From assembly GCF_900112185.1 (NCBI RefSeq), contig NZ_FOKP01000005.1, forward strand, positions 1 to 64,000: a DNA stretch of 64,000 bases, given 5' to 3'. Source of the DNA: Allobosea sp. CRIB-10. GTDB lineage: Bacteria > Pseudomonadota > Alphaproteobacteria > Rhizobiales > Beijerinckiaceae. Positions 53,590 through 61,743 of this stretch are shown here, piece by piece. Within the stretch, counting starts at the first letter, position 1; the number at the start of each line of letters is the position of its first letter. The notes under the pieces were generated by a model that had not been told where the DNA came from, did not search any database, and saw only the letters and a list, made by a program, of their open reading frames with translations. Made by a program: the position numbers and the translations under genes.

Positions 53590-54232
53590 TGAAGACCATC
53601 CCGTTCTTGACGCGGACCGAGTGTCCGGCGGTGAGGGACCCTTCCGGGTTACCATCCGGGCCCTTGCGGTAGGTAACGGTGAAGGACACGTTCGGCCCGG
53701 TCGGAGGGGTCGGGAACGCCAGAAGGATCAGCGCCTCGAAGCTGATCGTGCCCCGCGCGACCTCCTTCTCGCGGCCGTTGACCAAGATCGTGACGGTTCG
53801 CATTGACGGGCGGGTGAAGACCCGCTCGACGGCCTTGCCGCCGAGGTTGATGTCCTTTCCGCGTTCGATGACGCGGTCGATGTCCCCGTCGAGCACGAGA
53901 TCGAGGTCGTCGTCCACCTTGCCGATGGCCCGGATTTCGGCCTCGTTGATCGTCTCCTGCGGCCACTCGCACTCTGCGTCATTGAGCAGGAAGGAGTACG
54001 TCCGGTCTCCGGGAGCGCTCCGGAAACAGTGCCGGTGATTGGCGTCCAAATGGACCCGGTCTTCGAGGGCGATAGCTCGGGTAGAGGTGTTCCGGATCTC
54101 GACGATCCGGAAGTCAGCTGGCGGGGAGAGGTTCGCCGCCGCGCGGATCTGACGACCGTCCAGAATGGGGTCGCGGGTGCGGCAGACGGTGCCGTCCACC
54201 TCAAATTCGTAGGTCAACCTTCTGTCAGCCAT
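53564..54232 (-). CDS. Multi-ubiquitin domain protein
   Basis: 222 residues comprising three tandem beta-grasp units: about 5-65 (LTYEFEVDGTVCRTRDPILD), about 75-140 (YSFLLNDAECEWPQETINEA, VDDDLDLVLDGDIDRVIERG) and about 145-222 (MRTVTILVNGREKEVARGTI, SVRVKNGMVFNVRATDKS). This is the multi-ubiquitin plan. No Gly-Gly end is present: the chain ends ATDKS, so processing or another linkage would be needed. The start ATG 54232 has G-rich sequence upstream; an in-frame ATG at 54244 is possible. First gene of the operon. Confidence 0.85.
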   Translation of the reverse strand: MADRRLTYEFEVDGTVCRTRDPILDGRQIRAAANLSPPADFRIVEIRNTSTRAIALEDRVHLDANHRHCFRSAPGDRTYSFLLNDAECEWPQETINEAEIRAIGKVDDDLDLVLDGDIDRVIERGKDINLGGKAVERVFTRPSMRTVTILVNGREKEVARGTISFEALILLAFPTPPTGPNVSFTVTYRKGPDGNPEGSLTAGHSVRVKNGMVFNVRATDKS

Positions 54233-54382
54233 GATGGCCCCCATCGTGCTCGCCGAACACGCCTTGCAGGCATCGAGCGGCTGGACTAGTATCGAGAGGC
54301 AGTCTCGATCTGGACTAAGTCCTAAACTAGACAGAGATTGCGCGCAAGTCCCGTTTTGGACTTTTTCAACCGCGGGGTGCCT

Positions 54383-54766
54383 ATGGGCCATGCACAAGCC
54401 GCCGTCGAAGAGACGCGGCAAGGCGTGGACATTCCGATGACGGCCTTTCAAAAGCTGGCCGACGCTTGGGATCTGTCCACCGAGCATCAATTGAAGTTGC
54501 TGGGCTCGCCTGCCCGGTCGACCTATTTCAAGTGGAAGAAGGACGGCGGGTCGCTCCCGCACGATACCGAGGAACGCGTCTCGCACCTGCTCGCCATCTA
54601 CAAGGCGCTGCAAATCCTCGTTCCAGACGCCCCTCAATCCGACGCCTGGATCAAGAAGCCGAACGCATATTTTAGGGGTCTCAGCGCACTTGACGTGATG
54701 CTTAATGGCCAGGTGGTCGACATCCTGACGGTGAGGCAATACCTTGATGTCCAGCGCGGCGGATGA
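54383..54766 (+). CDS. Xre/MbcA/ParS-type antitoxin
   Basis: 127 residues. A helical DNA-binding part (AFQKLADAWDLSTEHQLKLL, RSTYFKWKKDG) is followed by the MbcA/ParS toxin-binding domain (RVSHLLAIYKALQILVPDAP, WIKKPNAYFRGLSALDVML). It neutralises the RES toxin and autorepresses the operon. Divergent from the multi-ubiquitin gene, with 150 bases between. It overlaps the toxin gene by 20 bases. Confidence 0.88.
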   Translation: MGHAQAAVEETRQGVDIPMTAFQKLADAWDLSTEHQLKLLGSPARSTYFKWKKDGGSLPHDTEERVSHLLAIYKALQILVPDAPQSDAWIKKPNAYFRGLSALDVMLNGQVVDILTVRQYLDVQRGG

Positions 54767-55460
54767 ACTAAAGATAGTCGAGGTGGATGCCGGGTTTCAT
54801 CGCCTGATCCCGTCTCGGTTCCCTACCATCGAGTTGTTTGAGCGCATCGCGGATGGGAACGACGAGGCCTTCAAGGACCTCGAATCGCGAACGAATCCAC
54901 GGCTGAAGGAAAAGACGAGGCTGCTGAACGGCGTCGATGCTGTCGACGGAAATTCTCCGCAGATCCAGAACTGGAATCACGCCCCGTTCGCGTATCCTAA
55001 CCCGGACGGGACGACCTTCTTCGGCCCGGAGCTCGGCGTGCTCGAGCTCGCGGTTGACATGCCCACCGCGCTCGTCATCTCGGTGCGTAAGCGCGAGTGC
55101 TTCCTTTCAGCCACGGGCGAGCCGGCGACCGGGCTCGACATGCGACAGCTATCGAACCGCGTGACCGGGCGCTTCGCCGATTTCCGTCACATCGACGTGA
55201 GTGTCGAGACCGAGCACCGCTGGAGGCTCGGCCGAACTGTCTTCGAGGCGGGGCTGCATGGAGTGGTGTTCAGGCCCGCCGAACGCACCGGCGGCGAGTG
55301 CGTCGCAATTCTACATGTCGAGGCCTTGGGCGCGGCAGTCCAGGGCGATCACTTCCGTTACGTCTGGGATGGCGAGCGCATCACGAAGGTCTACGACTTC
55401 CGAACTGCGACGCCGATATACCCCGATGACCTTCGTACAAAAACGTCGCTGGCCGCATAA
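54747..55460 (+). CDS. RES-domain toxin (NAD+ phosphorylase family)
   Basis: 237 residues with RES marks: FHRLIPSRFPTIELFERIAD (Arg18-like residue), RTNPRLKEKTRLLNG, and GVDLE-like strands up to HVEALGAAVQGDHF. RES toxins break down NAD+ and stop growth when the antitoxin fails. The ATG at 54747 lies within the antitoxin 3' end; a TTG is one codon upstream. Length is at the upper end of the family. Confidence 0.85.
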   Translation: MSSAADELKIVEVDAGFHRLIPSRFPTIELFERIADGNDEAFKDLESRTNPRLKEKTRLLNGVDAVDGNSPQIQNWNHAPFAYPNPDGTTFFGPELGVLELAVDMPTALVISVRKRECFLSATGEPATGLDMRQLSNRVTGRFADFRHIDVSVETEHRWRLGRTVFEAGLHGVVFRPAERTGGECVAILHVEALGAAVQGDHFRYVWDGERITKVYDFRTATPIYPDDLRTKTSLAA

Positions 55461-55551
55461 ACTCAGAGAGGATCGTGGCATGCCTCGACCCTCGATGGCC
55501 GGCGACGACCGCTGCCAGTCCGAGCCGTAAGGACAGCGGCTATCCGCGCGC

Positions 55552-58500
55552 CTAAACAGAGACTTCAATTCGTTCGGTTTGACCGCTGGTAGGGAAGACG
55601 ATCAGCCCAACAGGAACGCCCGTCGCTTTCAGGTAATCGCTGACCTGGCCGCGGTAGGCGAGGATCGTCGCGGCGTCGGGGTTTACATCGCTCTTCCAGT
55701 CGATGATCAGCGTCGGGCTTGCGCCATCGAAGGCGATTGCATCGGCAATCCCGTATGTGACGGTGTCGGCGTTGCCATCGTTCGCGAAGGCATAGACATG
55801 GCATTCGGGAACAAGGCGATCCCTGATAGCCAGTACCTCGGGCAGCTGGAAGGCTCGCAGGACTGCTCCAGCCATCTCCGAGGCGACGAACCCGTCGGAC
55901 GCGGTTTCGGCCTCGCTTGTTCCGAGCTCGGCCAGCAATTCGCGGGCTCGGGCTTCCAGCGCCGCGGCCTCTTCGGCGACCTCGCCGGTCAGGATCTCCT
56001 CGGCCAGCTTGTGCATTACCAGACCGCGAATACGGCCACCCTGAATCGCCGGCGGGGGAGCCTCGGTCTCCTCGGTTGCGGTGACGACGATAGAGGCTTC
56101 CTCGACCGCCTCCGGCTTGTCAGCATCCTCGTGTCGGGAAGGCGACTTCCAATGCAGGCTGCGGGTGGCCTCGACGATCCGGGACGCTTCCGTTGCGAAG
56201 AGCTCGCGGGTCTGTTGGTTCGCGCGTGGCGCGGCCGAAGCCGGCAGCACGGGCTCGTTGGCCGACAGATCGAGCGCCGGCAAATCGCTCAGCGCGAGGT
56301 CCACGACGCCGAGCCAGCTTCCGCCTGCGACGCCCGACGACGGGCGCGGCACGATCAGGAGCTCCCGGGCCCGGGTAGCGGCGACGTACCAGAGACGGAC
56401 GCGCTCACGGGAGATCTCGGCCTTTTCGTCATCAGCGGCCTCGGCGAAGCCATCGGGCGCGATCCCAAAGACCTTCGTGTAGAGCTGCCCTGTCTCGCGA
56501 CTGATGATGGTCGCGACGCCTTCCTTGAGACCGGTCGAGGTGTTCACGGGAATGACGACGGGCCACTCAAGGCCTTTTGATGAGTGCATTGTGATCAGCG
56601 AGACTGATTGTTCCTGCGCATCTGGCCGACCCTCGCCAGCGCGCTCCTCATCCTCCCAGGCAGCCGTCATCGCCTCTGCGAATGCCCTGAGGCCGCGAGC
56701 AACGTAGCTGCGGGACATTCCGAGATAGAGATCGACATTGGCGAGCGCGCGCTCGGCCTGGCCCTGGTGGCGGGTTAGCAGCGTCGGTCGGATACGGAGC
56801 TCCGCCACGGCCTGCGAGAGCAAATCGTAGGGCGTGGTAGCGTTACTCCGGCGCCAGAGGCCCTGCAGGCGCTCCAGCACGTCCCTGGCGACCACGTGGG
56901 TGACGAGCTGGGGCTCGGTGCGCAGCGAGAAGCGCTCCTTCCCATGCCCACTCTCGTGGTCCGGCAAGGCGAAGCCGATGTCGAGCAATTCCTCTTCGGT
57001 CAGCCCCACCGCCGGACCACGCATAAGCGCGCCGAAGGCAAGCGTGTCGCGGCTATCTGCCAGCACGCGAGTGATCGCGATCAGGTCCTGGATCTCCTGG
57101 CGCCAGAAGAAGCCCTTGCCGGCCTGGGTGGCGACGGGAATGCCGTAGCGCTCCAGCGCCTCCTCATAGCGCCAGAGATCGGTCCCCGTCGGCGCGAGCA
57201 GCGCGATATCGCCGGCACGACAGAGGCGGCGTTCTCCGGTCCGATGATCGGCAACCTCCGCGCTCCCGATCATGCGCGCGCAGGTCTCGGCGACAGCCTC
57301 GGCTTCCGCGTTTCGGATGGCGTCCGAGTTTGCGTCTTCGTCGACCCAGACATCGAGCGCCGTCACGCAAGGGTGGCTGCCGACATCATCGTGGAAATGA
57401 TCGAGCGCGGTGAAGCCCGGTTGATCGTTCTCGACCGACAGCGGCATCTCGAAGCGGCCGTTCACGAACTCCAGGATCGACCTGCAGGACCGGAAGTTCG
57501 TCGCGATCGAGAGAACGTCGTCGACGGACTGTGCGGCGATCGCCTCGCGAGCCTCGACATAGGCGCGCACATCGGCCCCGCGGAAGCGATAGATTGCCTG
57601 CTTGGGATCCCCGACGAGGAAAAGAGCGCCCGGCCGCAGCACACGCTGCTGCCACGGCGTCTCCGGTGTCGGAGCCTCGCCGCAAAGGCGCCAGAAGATC
57701 TCGGCCTGCAGCGGATCGGTGTCCTGAAACTCGTCGACCAGGATCCGCCGATAGCGATGCGATAACGCAACCCGGACCGGTTCATGATCGCGCAGGAGAT
57801 CGCGGGCCGCATAGATCAGGTCGTCGAAATCGAGCAGCGCAGCCTCGCGCTTGTAATCCCGGAAACGCTGCAGCAGCGGGCGCACCTCCTGCACCAAGGC
57901 TGAGAGAAGGTGGGCTCCGACACCGACGACAAGCGCACCCCAGGCGTCCTTGCAGGCTGCGTAGTGGGTTGCTGCTTCCATCGAAAGCCGATCGCTCTCG
58001 GAAACGGACAGACCCCCTGCCTTGGCCGCGTTCTTCCAGCCCGTCTTCCGCTGATAGGCCCTCAGCGAACCTGACTTGGTCGCAATCCGATCCGAAGGCT
58101 CGATGCAGATCAGGAGAGCGAACGCCCTGGCGCCGGCGGCGCGATTTGCTTCATTCGCCTGGACGGCCATGGCCTCCAAATCCGTGACCCAGAGCGGGGT
58201 ATCCTCATCCCAGACGGAGAGCCCGGCGAGGAAGCTGCGAAATCCCGCGACCGCAGAGGCAAAGCCTTCGACCAGGTCGGGCAGCGGCCGGGCAGGCGGC
58301 GGCAGCACGTCGCGGCGTTGACGCATCGCATCCGAGACACGGTTGATCGAAGCGACAGTCTCGCCCGGGTCGATCCCCACCAGCTCGATCAGCAGATCGC
58401 TTCCGCCTTCGCCCAGCCGCTCGCGGATCCAGGCGTCGCGCAGGTCCACGAACGCGAGCTCGGCGTCGTTCCTGTCCGCGACACCTGCGCCCGGATCGAT

Positions 58501-58908
58501 GTTCGCCTCGGCGGGGTATGGGCTGATCAGCCTTTGCGCGAAGCCGTGGATCGTCGAGCAGACCAGCTCATCGATCGCGTCGAGAGCATTCCGCAGGTGA
58601 CCGAGCTGTGCCTCTGACGGCCCATGCGGGAGGGCGAGCCTCAACTCCACCGGCACGTCTCCCGCGACGAGCCTTTCGACGAACAACCGCACGCGCGCCA
58701 ACAGCTCACTCGCTGCGAGCTCGGTGAAGGTGACCGCTGCGATGCGTTTGGGCTGCTCGCCCTCGGCCAGCAGCATGGTCACACGACCTGCCATGACGGC
58801 AGTCTTTCCGGAGCCGGCGCCGGCCTCGATCAGAAGCGAGCGATCATGCTCCGTCATCGCGGCCAGACGCTGCGGCTGATCCGACAGGATGCGAACAGGG
58901 GGGTTCAT
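55552..58908 (-). CDS. UvrD/AddA-like helicase-nuclease
   Basis: 1118 residues. SF1 helicase motifs in order: Walker A IEAGAGSGKT (27-36), Ia AVTFTELAASELLARVR, II VDEFQDTDPLQAEIFWRL, III FLVGDPKQAIYRFRGADV, V ITMHSSKGLEWPVV, VI YVAATRARELLIV. The C-terminus has a RecB-type nuclease: GIADAIAFDG, LIIDWKSDVNPD, YRGQVSDYLKAT (D..DWK..Q). It is AddA/RecB-like but the N-terminus differs from the usual chromosomal AddA. It shares one base with the upstream gene (TGATG). Confidence 0.88.
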   Translation of the reverse strand: MNPPVRILSDQPQRLAAMTEHDRSLLIEAGAGSGKTAVMAGRVTMLLAEGEQPKRIAAVTFTELAASELLARVRLFVERLVAGDVPVELRLALPHGPSEAQLGHLRNALDAIDELVCSTIHGFAQRLISPYPAEANIDPGAGVADRNDAELAFVDLRDAWIRERLGEGGSDLLIELVGIDPGETVASINRVSDAMRQRRDVLPPPARPLPDLVEGFASAVAGFRSFLAGLSVWDEDTPLWVTDLEAMAVQANEANRAAGARAFALLICIEPSDRIATKSGSLRAYQRKTGWKNAAKAGGLSVSESDRLSMEAATHYAACKDAWGALVVGVGAHLLSALVQEVRPLLQRFRDYKREAALLDFDDLIYAARDLLRDHEPVRVALSHRYRRILVDEFQDTDPLQAEIFWRLCGEAPTPETPWQQRVLRPGALFLVGDPKQAIYRFRGADVRAYVEAREAIAAQSVDDVLSIATNFRSCRSILEFVNGRFEMPLSVENDQPGFTALDHFHDDVGSHPCVTALDVWVDEDANSDAIRNAEAEAVAETCARMIGSAEVADHRTGERRLCRAGDIALLAPTGTDLWRYEEALERYGIPVATQAGKGFFWRQEIQDLIAITRVLADSRDTLAFGALMRGPAVGLTEEELLDIGFALPDHESGHGKERFSLRTEPQLVTHVVARDVLERLQGLWRRSNATTPYDLLSQAVAELRIRPTLLTRHQGQAERALANVDLYLGMSRSYVARGLRAFAEAMTAAWEDEERAGEGRPDAQEQSVSLITMHSSKGLEWPVVIPVNTSTGLKEGVATIISRETGQLYTKVFGIAPDGFAEAADDEKAEISRERVRLWYVAATRARELLIVPRPSSGVAGGSWLGVVDLALSDLPALDLSANEPVLPASAAPRANQQTRELFATEASRIVEATRSLHWKSPSRHEDADKPEAVEEASIVVTATEETEAPPPAIQGGRIRGLVMHKLAEEILTGEVAEEAAALEARARELLAELGTSEAETASDGFVASEMAGAVLRAFQLPEVLAIRDRLVPECHVYAFANDGNADTVTYGIADAIAFDGASPTLIIDWKSDVNPDAATILAYRGQVSDYLKATGVPVGLIVFPTSGQTERIEVSV

Positions 58909-61565
58909 CACTTGACCTCCCAGATGGCGGCCGCGTCATCGAGCGCCAGCGTGGCCGGAGCCCGCTTTCGGTTGAACCAGGACTTCGCGGCATTCGCCGG
59001 CAGGGCGAAGCGAAGGTCGTTGTAGGCGATCGCGGTGTCCGGACCGGGCAGGGCGCGTCCACCCTGCAGGTTCGAGCGCGCCGCGGCGAGGAAGATGGAG
59101 AGCTGCTCCAGAACCTCGTCGGCGTTCGCCAGCGGCAGACTTCGGCCGTGACGCGGGAAGTTCAGCGCTGCCTCAACCTCGATATCCGATCCGAGCAGCT
59201 GCTTCACCGCGAAGGCATAGAGCGCGCGCTGGATCTCCTTGCCACCGTCGAGGACGTATTCGTCCGCCGATCTCGGTGGCCGGCCGGTCTTGTAATCGTT
59301 GACCCGCACCTTCGTGCCGTCGCCGGAGATGTTGAGCCTGTCGATGGCGCCGGTGATCCGGAACCCCGCGAGCGGGATGGTGACGGCCTCAGCGGGATCC
59401 CATGGGAGCTCGATCGAGGCATCGACGTCCTCGCGCGAGAACGGCACTTCCGCGAAGCTGCGCTGCTCGGGAAGCGGAACCTCATCCTCCGGCCGGACGA
59501 TCGCAACCGCCAGCCCACGCACCTCGGCGAGGGTGCGGGACCAAATTGCCGCCGGCGGGACGGCGCGCTCGGCCTCAAAGCTGTCCCTGGTGTTCTCCAG
59601 AGCGCGATCGATTGCGGCCCGGACGGAAGCGGCATCGGCTGTGATCAAGCCGCCCTCCGCCTCGAGGTCGACGACAGTCTTTTCGAGGACACCGTGCAGG
59701 ATCTCGCCGAACTCGCGATTGTCGAGGGTGAGCGGATCGATCCCGACGCGCGGGGTCTTCCATCCGAAGCCATAGCGCCAGACGAAGCCGAGCGGATCGC
59801 GCAGCAGTCGCTTGAGGCTCGTCGCCGATTGCATCCTGTCGAGCAGCCCGTCGATCATCGGATGGTGCGCACGAATCAGGCCGTCATGGGCGGTGACCTC
59901 CTCCCGGAACCAGTCGACCCAGCAACCTTCCGCCGAGCGAGCCAGAGGAGTCAGGCGGAACTCCGCAGAGCGCGCAGTGATACGGTCGACCTCGCTCATG
60001 GCATGGGCCGGCACGTCGTTGCGCTGCAGATAGGTCTCGTCCGCCGTGCGGCCGTGCAGGAGAGGGCTCTTGCCGAGCAGGCGTCCTTCGCCGTCTCGAC
60101 GCGGCCTGGAGAGCACCAGCTCCTTCTCCGTGGTCGCGGCAATCGTCTCGAAGTCGCGGCGATCGGCGACGCCGATGGAAAGCGGCGAGAGCTCGCTTGT
60201 CGGAACGACGTGATCGGGCAGAAGCCGATCATCGCTTCCCATCCGCGGCCACCCGCGCGACGTCAGCCCGAGCAACCGGACGAACGGGCGAGGGGCCGCA
60301 GCGAGCGCCGACGCTGGCATCCAGGCGACAGACGATGGCGCATCCTTGCTGTCTTCGAGACTCCGAAGGCCCTCAAGGTTGAGCGGCAAGGCCACGACGG
60401 GTCCGGCCTCGACACCGCGACGCCAGATCGTGAGCGCGGTGGGCGGCAACACCGCGCGCCCGATCTCCTCGGCGTCATCGAGAGAGCTGGTGATCGTGTC
60501 CACCAGGCGACGCAGCTCGCCGGTATGGTCGACCTCGTCCGGCCAGCTTGCGGCCGTCAGGTTGGCGAACAGCCGCTGCCATGAGGCCGGCGTTGCCATC
60601 GGCGCATCCTCGGGGATAACACGCAGCCAGCCTTCCGGGAGCGGCTCGAACAGGCCGCATCCGCGACAGAGCGAGGCCAGCCGGCGCATCCGCGAGTGAG
60701 TGATGCCGCGAACGAGGATCTCGGCGAGCGCCGCGGCTGCCTGGCCGTCACGGCTCGCAAGCGCGCTGGTCCCGTGGACGAATTTCAGGTCGAGATTGGT
60801 GTCGGCGCGCAGCGTGAGAAAGTGGTCGTCATAGTCGCCGGGGCTCGCCGCCGCGATCGCGATTTCGGAAGGCTTCGCACGCCCCGAAGCGATGAGTTCG
60901 CGCGCCCAGCGAAGTGCTTCGATCGCTTCGTGCAATGCGGTTGAAGCGCTTGTCGCCTGCAATGTCGGGCTGGAGCTCGGCGAGTGCTCGATGATCACCC
61001 GGCTGCCAGCCAACCATTCCGGCACATGCCGAGGCCCGGCAACCCAGCGAACCTCAACGTGCTCGGCGAGTTCCAGAAAGAGGGGGCGCCAGCAAGGCGA
61101 CATGTCGGTAAGACCGCGCACCTGGACGGGCCCGAGGATCTTCATCGCTTGGGGCAGCCGCTTCCTCGCGCGCTCAACGATTTCGCCTGGTGGGAGCATG
61201 CCCTCGGGCAATTCCGCGAAGACAGCTTCCTGAAGGGCGGCGATCGCATCAATGCGTGGCTGCCCCGCGCGAGCGCCAAGGTCGATCCCGGCCCTCCATA
61301 CCTTGTGAAGCGTGGTGGCGCCTGCGCCGACCATGCCAGGGAGGTCCTTAATCGCGTCGAGCTCGCCGAGATCGGTGGCCGGCAGAGCCTTCTGAAGCGC
61401 CTTCCTGAGCGTGTCTTGATCGATCGGGCGCGTGAAGCCGCCAGCCAGCCGAGCCGCTACGGGCTCGAATGTCGTCACCAGCACTCCGACTTGGCCTTGC
61501 CTCGCCAATTCCACACGCAGAGCCCTGCTCGCGAGCTGTCCGTGCGTGATGATCGTCCTTCTCAT
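58908..61565 (-). CDS. AddB-like PD-(D/E)XK nuclease
   Basis: 885 residues. The N-terminal two thirds are an inactivated helicase-like part with RWARELIASGRAKPSEIAIA, RLLGLTSRGWPRMGSDDRLL and LVLSRPRRDGEG. The C-terminal nuclease has LHGVLEKTVVD, GAIDRLNISGDGTKVRVNDY-K and EIQRALYAFAVKQLL, the RecB-family D..DYK..Q..Y pattern. No C-terminal Fe-S cysteine set is seen, unlike typical AddB. The ATG at 61565 is chosen over 61601 because MRRTIITHGQLA starts the fold. Confidence 0.82.
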   Translation of the reverse strand: MRRTIITHGQLASRALRVELARQGQVGVLVTTFEPVAARLAGGFTRPIDQDTLRKALQKALPATDLGELDAIKDLPGMVGAGATTLHKVWRAGIDLGARAGQPRIDAIAALQEAVFAELPEGMLPPGEIVERARKRLPQAMKILGPVQVRGLTDMSPCWRPLFLELAEHVEVRWVAGPRHVPEWLAGSRVIIEHSPSSSPTLQATSASTALHEAIEALRWARELIASGRAKPSEIAIAAASPGDYDDHFLTLRADTNLDLKFVHGTSALASRDGQAAAALAEILVRGITHSRMRRLASLCRGCGLFEPLPEGWLRVIPEDAPMATPASWQRLFANLTAASWPDEVDHTGELRRLVDTITSSLDDAEEIGRAVLPPTALTIWRRGVEAGPVVALPLNLEGLRSLEDSKDAPSSVAWMPASALAAAPRPFVRLLGLTSRGWPRMGSDDRLLPDHVVPTSELSPLSIGVADRRDFETIAATTEKELVLSRPRRDGEGRLLGKSPLLHGRTADETYLQRNDVPAHAMSEVDRITARSAEFRLTPLARSAEGCWVDWFREEVTAHDGLIRAHHPMIDGLLDRMQSATSLKRLLRDPLGFVWRYGFGWKTPRVGIDPLTLDNREFGEILHGVLEKTVVDLEAEGGLITADAASVRAAIDRALENTRDSFEAERAVPPAAIWSRTLAEVRGLAVAIVRPEDEVPLPEQRSFAEVPFSREDVDASIELPWDPAEAVTIPLAGFRITGAIDRLNISGDGTKVRVNDYKTGRPPRSADEYVLDGGKEIQRALYAFAVKQLLGSDIEVEAALNFPRHGRSLPLANADEVLEQLSIFLAAARSNLQGGRALPGPDTAIAYNDLRFALPANAAKSWFNRKRAPATLALDDAAAIWEVK

Positions 61566-61743
61566 GTTTGAAAAGCCCCCGCCTTTTGCCACCTGACGCA
61601 TCAGTCTTCTAGCGGTTGCATGTCAGCAGATGTCAGGATCGCCAATTAAAGAACTGTCGATTTCTCCGGCAGCTTGGAACGTGCACACGGACGATGTGGA
61701 GTTGTCGGCTGCGTGCTAGGCTAATGCATCGATCAACCGTCCC

